A DNA stretch of 64,000 nt, taken from NCBI RefSeq assembly GCF_004345705.1, contig NZ_SLWV01000021.1:1-64000 (forward strand), written 5' to 3'. Position 1 is the stretch's first letter; every line of letters begins with the position of its first letter. The translations under genes were made by a program, and so were the position numbers. Shown here one piece after another: positions 1 to 8,899 of this stretch. The notes below the pieces were generated by a model. It worked only from the letters and a program-made list of their open reading frames with translations, was not told the DNA's origin and did not search any database. This stretch comes from Marinisporobacter balticus (GTDB lineage: Bacteria > Bacillota > Clostridia > Peptostreptococcales > Thermotaleaceae).

Positions 1-440
1 ACCAAAGAATCATCCCTACCTACGGAAAGCATGAAGGTGTTAAACTCTTAGGGACTCTCAACTATGAAACTGGTGAGATTTACTGTGAAGAACATGAAAA
101 ATATGATGCTGAGGTATTCCAAGGCTTTCTTAAAAACGTGCTTAAGATACATCTTGATGGGAAAATAGTTATGATTCTCGATAATTCAAGAGTTCATCAT
201 GCAAAATTATTGGAAGCATTTTTAAATGAAAATAATGAACGACTTACACTTGTGTTTCTTCCACCATATAGTCCTCAAATGAACATCATAGAAGGATTAT
301 GGGGATGGATGAAAGATGAGGTTATTAATAATGCTTTCTTTTCAAATGTACAGGAAATTAGACAAGCGGTACAATGGTTTATCAATTGGGCAAATCAAAT
401 ACCAAAAACTGTAATCAATAGATTGTGCGTCCGCATGTAG
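1..440 (+). CDS. IS630-family transposase, C-terminal part (cut by window edge)
   Basis: The reading frame is already open at base 3 and runs to the TAG ending at 440, so only the C-terminal ~145 residues are visible and the start lies outside the window. The DDE-type catalytic core is recognisable: the second Asp in MILDNSRVHHA and the Glu in PPYSPQMNIIEGLWGWMK, the usual IS630/Tc1-like signature. An internal GTG at 138 also opens a reading frame but is not the gene start. Whether the element is intact cannot be judged, and no terminal inverted repeat was identified. A strong hairpin follows at 473. Confidence 0.85.
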   Translation, partial: QRIIPTYGKHEGVKLLGTLNYETGEIYCEEHEKYDAEVFQGFLKNVLKIHLDGKIVMILDNSRVHHAKLLEAFLNENNERLTLVFLPPYSPQMNIIEGLWGWMKDEVINNAFFSNVQEIRQAVQWFINWANQIPKTVINRLCVRM

Positions 441-472
441 TTTCATTTATACGATATATATAGTAAGTAAAA

Positions 473-503
473 AAAGCTGAGGTAAAATACCTCAGCTTTC
501 TTT
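473..503. terminator. Bidirectional terminator between transposase and dapB
   Basis: A 12-bp perfect stem (473-484 with 488-499, loop of three A) is flanked by an A-run on the left and a T-rich tail on the right. It can therefore serve the transposase on the plus strand and the asd-dapG-dapB operon on the minus strand. Confidence 0.8.
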
Positions 504-599
504 ATAATGCTTGATAATTTTTCTTACAATGCTGTAAACCTTCCTAGCACACTGATTAAGGTATTAATATAAATCAGCCCTAATGGATATTAAAAGTTG

Positions 600-1355
600 T
601 TATTTTAAAAGATCATTCATAGTATAGAATCCATTTTTTTTATCAACAAGGAATTTGGCAGCTTTTATAGCGCCTAAGGCGAAAATATCCTTTGAGAGGG
701 CTTTATGGGTTATTTCTACTACTTCATCTGCACCTGCAAATAATATGGTGTGTTCTCCCATGAATGTACCGCCACGAACGGAATGAATACCAATATCTGT
801 ATCTTTTCTGTCATCATTATTGCCATGTCTACCAAAAATAAAATGTGTTTGTTCTTTAAAGGTATCTTTTATGCCATTAGCAAGCATGAGTGTTGTGCCA
901 CTGGGAGAATCAACTTTTTTATTGTGATATTTTTCTACAATCTCTATATCAAAGGAATGTCCTAATGTTTCTGTAGCTTTTTTTACTAAATCTATTATAA
1001 CATTCACCCCTAGGGACATATTAGGTGATTGGAGAATAGGAATAGCATGAGAGGCTGTTAGTAGCTGTTCCTTTTGGTCAGAAGCTATACCAGAAGTTGC
1101 TAAAACTAAAGGGGTCTTTGTGTGCACACAGTAGTTTAAAACATCTGAAATAAGGCTATGATGGGAAAAATCTATTAATACATCACCCTTTTCTAAGCAT
1201 TTAGAGGGATGAGAATAGACAGGGAATGGATGATTTTGTTTATTTATATTCCGATCAATTCCTGCAACCACAATAACCTCTTCATCGTTGTTGACTGATT
1301 TTACTAAAATATTCCCCATTTTTCCATTACATCCATTTACAATTACTTTAATCAA
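600..1355 (-). CDS. dapB: 4-hydroxy-tetrahydrodipicolinate reductase, copy 1
   Basis: Cytosolic reductase of the diaminopimelate/lysine pathway, using NAD(P)H to reduce hydroxytetrahydrodipicolinate. The N-terminal Rossmann motif is NGCNGKMG and the substrate motif is DSPSGT, with Lys147 at the catalytic Lys position. A TTG start at 1355 is chosen because AAGGAGG lies 7 bases upstream; this gives 251 residues, the same length as copy 2 at 11736, whereas the longer frame from 1430 adds an unrelated N-terminus. Oddity: the loop reads EKYHNKKVD where the family has E-x-H-H-x-x-K, so Tyr143 replaces the first His, the general acid/base (His159 in E. coli). Copy 2 keeps both His. It is the last gene of asd-dapG-dapB. 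The fold assignment is secure; full activity is uncertain. Confidence 0.92.
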   Translation of the reverse strand: MIKVIVNGCNGKMGNILVKSVNNDEEVIVVAGIDRNINKQNHPFPVYSHPSKCLEKGDVLIDFSHHSLISDVLNYCVHTKTPLVLATSGIASDQKEQLLTASHAIPILQSPNMSLGVNVIIDLVKKATETLGHSFDIEIVEKYHNKKVDSPSGTTLMLANGIKDTFKEQTHFIFGRHGNNDDRKDTDIGIHSVRGGTFMGEHTILFAGADEVVEITHKALSKDIFALGAIKAAKFLVDKKNGFYTMNDLLK

Positions 1356-1467
1356 AAAAACGCCTCCTTGTTTAATCAAGTTTTTTATTATAGTATAGCT
1401 GTTTATCCTAATAAAAAGATAATTATTCAACGGGTGTGTAAAATTTTATGTTACAGAAGAACTATGA

Positions 1468-2619
1468 TTAATGATAATGGGCATATAAACTTTGAACGGT
1501 CTGGGTAATGTGATCTAATGGAAGAAGAATAGCTAGACGATCATCAGACCAAAATATATCTTGGGTAGCTAAGTTTGCATGAATGAGAAAATCCTGCAAA
1601 TTTTTTTTTGTTTCATCCTCAGGGTTTTCATGAAAGATTATAGATATTTGTCCAATATGATCTTTTTTTTCAAAGTAGCTATTTTCTTCTATATCTAGTG
1701 GATAATCAATATGATCTTTATGATAATAGGCTTCTAAAAAATTTTCTGATTTCTTTAATAATATATCTGGATTTTTCAAAAAATCACTTTGTGATAAAAC
1801 TTCTTTTTCAACTTTAATATATGAAAAATCTTTTTCTAGAGCTAGACCTACAATGTTATCATTGTAAGGTACATCTTTATCAGAAATAAGTGTTCCTAAA
1901 TCATTGGAAAAAGTTGAACGTACACGCACGGGAATATTAAACTGTTTTGCTGTCATAACTGCCCTAGGATGTATAACCTTGGCGCCATGATAGGCAAGTT
2001 TATATATATCATCGTATGAAATAGATGATATATAAGGGGCTATAGAAACAACTCTTGGGTCTACCTTTGCAATTCCGGGAACATCCGTAAAAATATCTAC
2101 CCTTTCGGCTTTTATATATCCACCTATGGCAACAGCGGCAGTATCACTACCCCCACGACCAAGTGTAGTGATTTGTCCACTAGCAGTGATTCCTTGAAAG
2201 CCAGCAATTACAACAACCTTTCCTTTTGCCAAGTTGTTTTTAATGGTAGTGGTGTCTATATGAATAATTTCACTATTATTAAAGTTATCATTGGTAATAA
2301 TCCCTGCTTGAAATCCTGTTAGGGCTTCCGATGGAATATTGTTTGTATCAAGGAAGTGGGAAATCAATGTACAAGATATAATTTCTCCACAACTCATAAG
2401 TAAATCTTTCTTTTGGGGAATAATAGTAGGATTAATTTGCTCTAAAAGATTGATTAATGTATCCGTAGCATAAGGAGCGCCATTTCTTCCTATAGCGGAA
2501 ACAACAACAATGACATCATTACCTTCATCTTTACATTTTTTCACATGATTTAAGAGTGCATGACGTGCTTCTGGAGTTGCTACAGAAGTGCCTCCAAATT
2601 TCTGAACGATAATACCCAC
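1468..2619 (-). CDS. dapG: Aspartokinase (DapG-like)
   Basis: Phosphorylates aspartate, the entry step to lysine, diaminopimelate, threonine and methionine. The N-terminal kinase motif is KFGGTSVATPEAR, and LGRGGSDTAAVAI and FTDVPGI mark the amino-acid kinase fold (about residues 1-235). The rest is a weakly conserved ACT regulatory region. At 383 residues it is slightly shorter than Bacillus DapG. The start is GTG at 2619, preceded by AGGAGG at suitable spacing. It sits 12 bases after asd in the same operon. An adjacent asd-dapG pair also occurs in the Bacillus dipicolinate operon, which suggests but does not show a role in supplying cell-wall or spore precursors. No lysine riboswitch was found ahead of this operon. 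Confidence 0.88.
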   Translation of the reverse strand: MGIIVQKFGGTSVATPEARHALLNHVKKCKDEGNDVIVVVSAIGRNGAPYATDTLINLLEQINPTIIPQKKDLLMSCGEIISCTLISHFLDTNNIPSEALTGFQAGIITNDNFNNSEIIHIDTTTIKNNLAKGKVVVIAGFQGITASGQITTLGRGGSDTAAVAIGGYIKAERVDIFTDVPGIAKVDPRVVSIAPYISSISYDDIYKLAYHGAKVIHPRAVMTAKQFNIPVRVRSTFSNDLGTLISDKDVPYNDNIVGLALEKDFSYIKVEKEVLSQSDFLKNPDILLKKSENFLEAYYHKDHIDYPLDIEENSYFEKKDHIGQISIIFHENPEDETKKNLQDFLIHANLATQDIFWSDDRLAILLPLDHITQTVQSLYAHYH

Positions 2620-2631
2620 TTTGTTATCCTC

Positions 2632-3642
2632 CTATAATAAATTTCGTTGAACTAGGGTTTCAGCAATTTGTACAGCGTTTAGCGCCGCACCTTTTCTAAG
2701 ATTATCTGATACAACCCACATGTTTAAGCCATTTTCGATTGAAAAATCCTTCCTAATTCTTCCAATGAAAACGTCATCTTTTCCAGCTACATCAATAGCT
2801 AACGGGTAGGTATTCGTCTTAGGACAATCCTGCACTGTTATTCCAGCAGCGGAAGTCAATAATTTTATAACATTGTCTATGTCTATTTTCTTTTCTACTT
2901 CAATATTGATAGATTCAGAATGGCAACGAAAAACGGGTACACGTACAGTGGTAGCAGAAATTTTTATGTCTTCACAAAGTATTTTCTTCGTTTCATTGAC
3001 CATTTTCATTTCTTCTTTTGTATATCCATTATCCATAAATATGTCTATATGCGGAAGGGCATTAAATGCAATCTGATATGGATAGACAGTGTGAACCATT
3101 TTTTTAGCAGAAGCATAATCCTTTGCTTGTTGATTAAGTTCATTAATGGCTTTTTGACCTGATCCAGATACTGCTTGATATGTAGAAACAACAATTCTTT
3201 TGATCGTATAGGCATCGTGTATAGGCTTTAGGGCTACCATCATTTGAATGGTCGAGCAGTTTGGATTAGAAATTAGGCCTTTATGACTATCTAAATCTTC
3301 AGGATTTACTTCAGGAACTACCAATGGAACAGTAGGGTCCATCCTCCAAGCGCTACTGTTATCAATGACAATGGTATTTTCTTCTACTGCAATAGGAGCA
3401 AGTAAGGTGCTTGCATCACCACCAGCTGAAAAAAGTGCAATATCTACATCTTCAAAAGCTCCTTTTTCTGCAGTTTCTACATAGACTTTCTCACCATTAA
3501 AAAACACTTCTTTTCCTTTGTTTGATGCAATATCCAATGGCTTCAGACGATGAACTGGAAAATTTCTTTGTTCAAGTGTTTTTATCATTTCTTGACCAAC
3601 AGCACCTAAAGCACCAACTACTGCAACATTGTATTTTTTCAT
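2632..3642 (-). CDS. asd: Aspartate-semialdehyde dehydrogenase, copy 1
   Basis: NADP-dependent reduction of aspartyl phosphate to aspartate semialdehyde. The N-terminal dinucleotide motif is VGALGAVG. The active-site Cys lies in NPNCSTIQ (about residue 129), followed by the SGSGQKA loop and the C-terminal SDNLRKGAALNAVQ motif. The length, 336 residues, is normal. ATG at 3642 follows AAGGGGG. It is first gene of asd-dapG-dapB, with its own promoter at about 3716-3745 and an 8-bp inverted repeat just downstream of the -10. A paralogue of similar length lies at 13455, so the window carries two asd genes in separately controlled operons. Confidence 0.95.
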   Translation of the reverse strand: MKKYNVAVVGALGAVGQEMIKTLEQRNFPVHRLKPLDIASNKGKEVFFNGEKVYVETAEKGAFEDVDIALFSAGGDASTLLAPIAVEENTIVIDNSSAWRMDPTVPLVVPEVNPEDLDSHKGLISNPNCSTIQMMVALKPIHDAYTIKRIVVSTYQAVSGSGQKAINELNQQAKDYASAKKMVHTVYPYQIAFNALPHIDIFMDNGYTKEEMKMVNETKKILCEDIKISATTVRVPVFRCHSESINIEVEKKIDIDNVIKLLTSAAGITVQDCPKTNTYPLAIDVAGKDDVFIGRIRKDFSIENGLNMWVVSDNLRKGAALNAVQIAETLVQRNLL

Positions 3643-3685
3643 AAATGATCCCCCTTATAATTAATAGTATAGTTAATAACGTGGT

Positions 3686-3745
3686 TACTCATCTAGTGAT
3701 GAGTAGTATGGTTTTATTATAATACCTCTAATTTGAAAATGTCAA
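3686..3745 (-). promoter_or_regulatory. Promoter and operator-like palindrome of asd-dapG-dapB
   Basis: On the minus strand TTGACA (3745-3740), an 18-base spacer and TATAAT (3721-3716) form a consensus vegetative promoter. Ten bases after the -10 begins TACTCATC-ACTA-GATGAGTA (3705-3686 side), an 8-bp inverted repeat covering about +4 to +23. The element TACTCATC recurs at the same distance from the -10 in the divergent promoter at 4087. Confidence 0.8.
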
Positions 3746-4086
3746 CCAAAATAAGAAAATTCAAAAAAATAATATAGAAAGTCTATTGTTTATATGAGTA
3801 TAATACATTTAAATAAATAGTGATGAAAAAACATAATTGGATTTATGTTAATGCTTAAAAGGATTGTTAGTATATGCATACTAAATGATGTGTTTGATTA
3901 TTATCCACTACAATATATTGTGCATCACTAACAAAACAACTGTCAAATTAGAGTTGGGAAATGGATTGTTTCTATAGAGGAACACAACAGCTAACATTCT
4001 CGTAATGAATAAATAGGTTGTAATATATTGCAAATAACTTAATAATCTAAAAATGATAAATTTTCTAATAATATTCAGAAAAGTAG

Positions 4087-4134
4087 TTGACAGACTTTGG
4101 GAAAAAGGAGTAATATAAAAAAAAGCTACTCATC
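4087..4134 (+). promoter_or_regulatory. Promoter of the FAD-oxidoreductase operon with TACTCATC element
   Basis: TTGACA (4087-4092), 18 bases, TAATAT (4111-4116). TACTCATC begins at 4127, exactly 10 bases after the -10, matching the arrangement at the asd promoter; here the second arm is degenerate (ATGATAAG). The first gene starts at 4183. Confidence 0.75.
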
Positions 4135-4182
4135 AAATGATAAGGAACTATATATGAAGATGCAAAAGGGGGCGCACATACT

Positions 4183-5379
4183 ATGAAAAAGATATATGAT
4201 GTTGCAGTTATTGGAGGCGGAATCATTGGATTATCTACAGCTTATTATTTAGCAAAAGAAGGAAAAAAAGTTGTTTTAATAGAAAAAAATGAGATCGGCA
4301 GTGGTGCATCGGGTTCGTGTGATGATATGATCTTATTTCAGTCTAAAAAACCAGGAATTTTACTAGAACTTGCTTTTGAAAGCCTAGAGATGTATAAGCG
4401 TTTATCAAAGGAACTAGATGTAGATATACATTTTGAAAACCGTGGGGGCATGATACTGATAGAAGATCAGAGACATCTTGAAGTAATGGAAGAGTTTGTT
4501 CAAAAACAAAGAAATTGTGGATTAGAAGTAGAAATTATTGATAAAAAGGATGTATTGAAAAAGCAACCATATATAAAAAAAGGCGTTATTGCATCTACAT
4601 ACAGCTCTAAGGATGCTCAAGTAAATCCGCTGAATGTGATGCGTGGCTTTGTTTCTAGTGGTGTTTCATTGGGGTTAGAAATTAAGAAGCATGTTGTGAT
4701 AAAAGATATTAAACAAAAAAAAGATTATTGGAAAATATTATTTGATGATGGCAGATGGATTGAATCTGAGAAAATTGTTAATGCTGCTGGCGCTTGGGCT
4801 TCGGACATTGGAAAAATGATTGGAATTGATATTCCGATTAAACCTAAAAAAGGGCAAATTGCTGTGACAGAACAAATACCTCGAATCGGAGAAACAAATG
4901 TATGGAGTGCTGAATATATCGTTGCAAAGCTGAGACCGGAATTAGCTAAAAATAAAGATGACTTACATAATAAATTAGGTATTGGATTTGCATTTTCACA
5001 GTGTTCAGATGGGAACTATCTGATTGGCAGTACAAGAGAGTATGTAGGGTTCGACAAAACAACGAATTATGAAGCATTAAAGATTATGATTAATCAAGCA
5101 ATAAAATTTTTCCCCATTTTAAAACATGCGCACATAATTCGTTCATTTGGAGGGCTCAGACCTGCATCAGCTGATGGAAAGGCTATTATCAGTGAAGTCA
5201 AAAACAGGAAAGGTTTTTATATTGCTGCAGGACATGAAGGCGATGGAATTGCTTTAGCGCCTATTACAGGTAAATTAATTGCAGATATGATCAGTAATAG
5301 AAACATCTATTATGATATGAATGCGTTAAGTCTAAGGAGATTCGAGCAAAAAGAGGGGGCGAAAAATGCAAGTGCTTAG
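4183..5379 (+). CDS. FAD-dependent amino-acid dehydrogenase subunit (DAO family)
   Basis: 398 residues with the N-terminal FAD motif GGGIIGLSTAYYLAKEG and the C-terminal DAO signature AAGHEGDGIALAPITG, as in D-amino-acid, sarcosine, proline and D-hydroxyproline dehydrogenase catalytic subunits (HcnC/LhpB/PDH-beta type). It opens an operon that also encodes a sodium symporter, a second FAD protein, three iron-sulfur proteins and a DapA-family lyase. That set matches multi-subunit dye-linked proline or cis-4-hydroxy-D-proline dehydrogenases. Such complexes oxidise a secondary amine to an imine and pass electrons through FAD and Fe-S centres. ATG at 4183 follows AAAGGGGG. The exact substrate cannot be read from sequence; proline or hydroxyproline is the best inference. 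Confidence 0.85.
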   Translation: MKKIYDVAVIGGGIIGLSTAYYLAKEGKKVVLIEKNEIGSGASGSCDDMILFQSKKPGILLELAFESLEMYKRLSKELDVDIHFENRGGMILIEDQRHLEVMEEFVQKQRNCGLEVEIIDKKDVLKKQPYIKKGVIASTYSSKDAQVNPLNVMRGFVSSGVSLGLEIKKHVVIKDIKQKKDYWKILFDDGRWIESEKIVNAAGAWASDIGKMIGIDIPIKPKKGQIAVTEQIPRIGETNVWSAEYIVAKLRPELAKNKDDLHNKLGIGFAFSQCSDGNYLIGSTREYVGFDKTTNYEALKIMINQAIKFFPILKHAHIIRSFGGLRPASADGKAIISEVKNRKGFYIAAGHEGDGIALAPITGKLIADMISNRNIYYDMNALSLRRFEQKEGAKNASA

Positions 5380-5412
5380 AATTTCAAATAAAAATAATAA
5401 GGGGGGGTTTAA

Positions 5413-6858
5413 ATGAGTTTAGGTTCATTATTATGGATACTTACAATTCTAATGTGTGGTGCTTTCTTATTTATTTCATTGAAAGTAAAGGATCAGGCTC
5501 AATCAAGTTTCTCGAATTATGCAATTGGTGGTAAAAGTTTTCCTATGTATCTTATATTTTTTACTCAATTTGCGACAATCATGGGGGTGGGAAACTTTGT
5601 AGGTCATGCTGGTAAAGGGTATTCAATAGGATTACCTTGGATGGCATTTATTTTAGGGGAGCAAGGATCAAAAGTTATTTTCGCTCTAGTGTTTGCTGGG
5701 TTGGCAGGCAGATTCACTTATAATACTTTCCCAGAGATGATTGATGACTTAATTGCAAGGGATAAGGTTACACGGGCCCTTGGAGGAATATTGGCTTCAA
5801 TGATTATGATTGCTTGGGTGGGTGGACAAGGAAAAGCATTTGGAAATATATTCAATATTGTTACTGGTGCAAACCCTATTCCAATTATTTTAATGTTCTC
5901 AGCCGTATTTATTGTGTATACTGCCCTTGGAGGAATATATTCAGTTGTATGGACCGACCTTTTACAAGGGATCATGGTGGTAATCTTCGGTACAGCATTT
6001 TATATTTATGCATTTTCTCCTGTAAGCTGGAGTATGGCAGAATTGGGATCCAGGCTAGCTGAAGTTGGAAAGGCTGAAATGTGGTCAATGGGAGATAATG
6101 ATATTATTGCCCTTGCAACAAAATTTGTGACAGGTTGTGTGGGAATCTTAGCAGCGCAGATCTATTGGCAAAGATGTTTTTCAGCTAAGAATAGCAAAAC
6201 GGCAAGAAATGGTATGCTGTATAGTGGTATCATTGCCATTTTTATGGTAATGCTGACAGCTTTAGTGGGAATGGTTATATTAACATTGAATCAAGGATTA
6301 AAGCCTGATGATGCTATGCCATGGTTTATGATGAATTATGTGCCAATCGGAATATCAGCCATGATTTTCGTATTGATTTTAGCAGCAGGTATGTCATCGG
6401 CTGATTCAAACTTAAACTCAGCATCTATTTTGATTGTAAATGACTTAATTAAACCTTTTAACAAAGAAGCTACAGATGCGCAACTTGTTAAGTATGCTAA
6501 GAGTCTGACAGTGCTCATTGGAATATTTTCAGCCGTAGCAGCAATTTATGCAAGCTCTATATTAGGTCTATTCTCTAAAGCCTATGCAATGGCAGGGGGT
6601 GGATTGGTACCTTTATTATTGGTTGGACTTTTATGGAAAGAGAGATCAGGGGAAGAATTTGAAATGGGTAAAAAGAACAGCAAAGTTACCCCTTGGGGTG
6701 CTAGGGTAGGGATTGTTGCTGGATCAGTTCTGACTCAGATCACTGCATTAGGTCCAAACCGAGTACTTACAGCCCTTGTTGTATCAGCCATCTTAATTGT
6801 CGTGGTATCCACTATGACACGGAATAAAAATGTAGAAAATGAAGGGAAAATGGTTTAA
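5413..6858 (+). CDS. Sodium:solute symporter (SSS family, PutP-like)
   Basis: 481 residues with many hydrophobic segments, consistent with the 12-13 TM LeuT-fold SSS family. Supporting stretches are the N-terminal SNYAIGGKSF, the conserved GGIYSVVWTDLLQG after TM5, and AAGMSSADSNLNSAS around TM8 where Na2-site Ser residues reside. It follows the FAD gene by 33 bases behind a GGGGGG ribosome binding site. By context it imports the substrate of the dehydrogenase complex; PutP-type proline or hydroxyproline uptake is inferred. It ends just upstream of a stem-loop at 6879. Confidence 0.88.
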   Translation: MSLGSLLWILTILMCGAFLFISLKVKDQAQSSFSNYAIGGKSFPMYLIFFTQFATIMGVGNFVGHAGKGYSIGLPWMAFILGEQGSKVIFALVFAGLAGRFTYNTFPEMIDDLIARDKVTRALGGILASMIMIAWVGGQGKAFGNIFNIVTGANPIPIILMFSAVFIVYTALGGIYSVVWTDLLQGIMVVIFGTAFYIYAFSPVSWSMAELGSRLAEVGKAEMWSMGDNDIIALATKFVTGCVGILAAQIYWQRCFSAKNSKTARNGMLYSGIIAIFMVMLTALVGMVILTLNQGLKPDDAMPWFMMNYVPIGISAMIFVLILAAGMSSADSNLNSASILIVNDLIKPFNKEATDAQLVKYAKSLTVLIGIFSAVAAIYASSILGLFSKAYAMAGGGLVPLLLVGLLWKERSGEEFEMGKKNSKVTPWGARVGIVAGSVLTQITALGPNRVLTALVVSAILIVVVSTMTRNKNVENEGKMV

Positions 6859-6878
6859 ATAGATAATACTATAAAGTA

Positions 6879-6907
6879 GGGTATGGTTTCTTAATGAAAT
6901 CATACCC
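6879..6907 (+). other. Intercistronic stem-loop after the symporter
   Basis: GGGTATGGTTTC and GAAATCATACCC form a 12-bp stem with one G-U pair around a 5-base loop. No T-run follows, so it is more likely an RNA-processing or stability element, or a weak terminator, than a full stop. Confidence 0.55.
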
Positions 6908-6942
6908 ATCACTAAAGAAATTAAGTAATTGGAGGGTATTAT

Positions 6943-7698
6943 ATGAAAAGAATTCTAGACGAGAAAGAACTAATAACTTTAGAATGTATAGCAGATTCCC
7001 AAGAACCCATTGGAGCATGGCTTTTAGGAGAGAGATTAGAAATTAATGGAATTACTATTAGTTCTGCTACCATCGGTAGAATTCTAAACCGTTTAGAAAA
7101 ATTGGCATTTGTGGAAAAGGAAAGCTCTAAAGGACGAGTAATTACCGACAAGGGACTTGAAGCAATAGATAAAGCTAGAATGATAGATCATATTAATTTT
7201 CATAAAGATGAGTTAGATAAAATGGTTAATACAAAAGTGCTGGAAGATTATATTATGGTAATACAGGCTAGAAATGCAATTGAGCGAGAAACTGTAAGGC
7301 TAGCAGCTCGAAATATTACGGATGAAGAAATTGAAAATATTAAAGAAATATTAAAAAGGCAAGAAGAAAATCGCATAAAAAACCAAAGTATTGCAGAGGA
7401 GGATATTAATTTTCATAAAGCAATTGCTAGAGCGTCTAGGAATACTGTTTTAGAATCAATCTATACAATAATATCTACTTTCGGTCAACAAACAGAGCTA
7501 TTCGAATATATAAGAGACCGTGTTAAATCTCCTTATAGAACTGCCCATAAAGAGATTTTCGAAGCTATAAAAAAACATGATGAAGAAGAGGCGGAGCAAT
7601 GTATGATTCATCATTTTGAAAATCTAACAAAGGATGTTACTAAGTATTGGAATAAATATTATGACAATGGATGTAAAGACAAAAATGGAGGGGTTTGA
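6943..7698 (+). CDS. FCD-domain transcriptional regulator with unusual winged helix
   Basis: 251 residues. Residues ~1-75 form a winged-helix domain (LITLECIADSQEPIGAWLLGERL ... SSATIGRILNRLEKLAFV) closer to the NrpR/RNase R-type HTH than to the standard GntR HTH. Residues ~95-230 are an FCD ligand domain, with helical segments and candidate metal/ligand residues in INFHKAIARAS and YRTAHKEI. FCD regulators usually sense carboxylates or amino-acid catabolites and repress the neighbouring catabolic genes. Its place inside the operon suggests local autoregulated control. Candidate operators are the palindromes in 3686-3884 and the TACTCATC element. The gene ends two bases before the BFD gene begins. 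Confidence 0.8.
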   Translation: MKRILDEKELITLECIADSQEPIGAWLLGERLEINGITISSATIGRILNRLEKLAFVEKESSKGRVITDKGLEAIDKARMIDHINFHKDELDKMVNTKVLEDYIMVIQARNAIERETVRLAARNITDEEIENIKEILKRQEENRIKNQSIAEEDINFHKAIARASRNTVLESIYTIISTFGQQTELFEYIRDRVKSPYRTAHKEIFEAIKKHDEEEAEQCMIHHFENLTKDVTKYWNKYYDNGCKDKNGGV

Positions 7699-7699
7699 A

Positions 7700-7957
7700 A
7701 TGAGTGATGAAATTATTTGCAGGTGTGAAGAAATTACTGAAAGCGAAATCGTTGAGGCGATTCGTAATGGTGCAACTACTGTAAATGAAATTAAAAAATG
7801 GACTAGAGCGGGAATGGGTTTATGTCAAGGGAGAACATGTCGAAGGATGATAGAGCGCATATTAGCGCGAGAAACTGGGATTGAATTAAAGGATATAAAG
7901 CCATCTACATATAGGCAGCCGGTTAGACCCATCAAAATGGGTGCATTGGGAGAATGA
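7700..7957 (+). CDS. BFD-like [2Fe-2S] protein
   Basis: 85 residues starting at ATG 7700, chosen because GGAGGGG lies just upstream inside the regulator's last codons; an upstream extension of the frame has no such site. Four Cys, in ICRCEE near the N-terminus and GLCQGRTC about 35 residues later, are the BFD/Fer2_BFD cluster ligands. Proteins of this kind are the gamma subunit of multi-subunit proline dehydrogenases or are fused to opine and hydroxyproline dehydrogenases, where they relay electrons between flavins. It is co-transcribed with the regulator and the DapA-family gene. Confidence 0.85.
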   Translation: MSDEIICRCEEITESEIVEAIRNGATTVNEIKKWTRAGMGLCQGRTCRRMIERILARETGIELKDIKPSTYRQPVRPIKMGALGE

Positions 7958-7995
7958 TATTTAAATTATAATATAAGGGATGGGGGAGAACATAT

Positions 7996-8871
7996 ATGAA
8001 AAATTGGGGAAGATTTATTACGGCTATGGTGACACCTTTTGACGATACACTGCATGTAGATTATGACAAAGCAGTAGAACTTGCTAATAAACTGATTAAT
8101 GAGGGAAATACAGCGTTGGTAATATGTGGAACTACGGGGGAAGCACCTACTCTTACAAGGAAAGAGAAAATGGATCTTTATAAGATATTGAAAGAAAAGG
8201 TGAATGTTCCTATTATTGCGGGTATTGGAACAAACGCTACATCAGATACAATTGAGAATGGAAAGGATGCTATTTCCTGCGGGGTAGACGGGTTATTGGT
8301 TGTGGTACCTTATTATAATAAGCCAGATCAGGAATCTATGTATGAACATTTTAAAACGGTTGCAGAAGCACTGGATGGGGATATTATGCTGTATAATGTG
8401 CCTGGAAGAACGGGAATCAATATGCTGCCTAGTACGGTGGAAAAACTAGCACAGATAGATAATATAGTGGCTTTAAAAGAAGCCAGCGGAAATATTGTTC
8501 AGTTTTCAGAAATGGTCAAAAAAACACCAAAGGATTTTATGGTTTATACAGGAGATGATGTACTAACCCTACCAAGTATGGCAGTGGGAGGATATGGTGT
8601 GGTGAGTGTAGCAGCACATATTGTTAGCAGTAAAATGAAAGAAATGATAGATAGCTTTTTAGAAGGAAATGTTAAAAAGGCAGCAGAAATACACTTAGAA
8701 TTACTTGATATCAATCAAAATCTCTTTATAGTGACAAATCCTATACCTGTTAAGGCAGCATTAAACATGATGGGATTAAATGTAGGCGGTTTAAGATTAC
8801 CATTAACAACAGCTAAACCAGCTGTGAAAGCTGAAATTCAAAAAGACATGAGAAAACTTGGTTTAGTATAA
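7996..8871 (+). CDS. DapA-family (dihydrodipicolinate synthase-like) lyase in catabolic operon
   Basis: 291-residue class I aldolase of the DHDPS/NAL family. The DapA signatures are all present: GTTGEAPTL (Thr-Thr pair), the Tyr in PYYNKP, YNVPGRTG with the Tyr and carboxylate-binding Arg, the Schiff-base Lys in LKEASG, and NPIPVKAALN near the end. By residues it could be a true 4-hydroxy-tetrahydrodipicolinate synthase. Its operon, however, encodes an amine dehydrogenase complex, where a DHDPS-family member typically acts as 1-pyrroline-4-hydroxy-2-carboxylate deaminase in hydroxyproline breakdown. A paralogue in the lysine operon (12504) has the same motifs. Which reaction it performs is unresolved. 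Confidence 0.82.
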   Translation: MKNWGRFITAMVTPFDDTLHVDYDKAVELANKLINEGNTALVICGTTGEAPTLTRKEKMDLYKILKEKVNVPIIAGIGTNATSDTIENGKDAISCGVDGLLVVVPYYNKPDQESMYEHFKTVAEALDGDIMLYNVPGRTGINMLPSTVEKLAQIDNIVALKEASGNIVQFSEMVKKTPKDFMVYTGDDVLTLPSMAVGGYGVVSVAAHIVSSKMKEMIDSFLEGNVKKAAEIHLELLDINQNLFIVTNPIPVKAALNMMGLNVGGLRLPLTTAKPAVKAEIQKDMRKLGLV

Positions 8872-8899
8872 AGAGGGTATGGAAGGAAGGCTGAAAAGT

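Larger units (their letters stand above)
3643..4182. other. Divergent intergenic region between asd and the oxidoreductase operon
   Basis: 540 bases without a gene, very AT-rich. It holds a minus promoter for asd and a plus promoter for the FAD gene, listed separately. Two further dyads are visible: TTAGTAT-ATGC-ATACTAA at 3867-3884 (7-bp arms, 4-base loop) and AACATAA-6-TTATGTT at 3830-3849. They may be operators, for instance for the FCD-domain regulator encoded at 6943, but nothing in the sequence proves this. No small ORF with a ribosome binding site was found. Confidence 0.6.
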
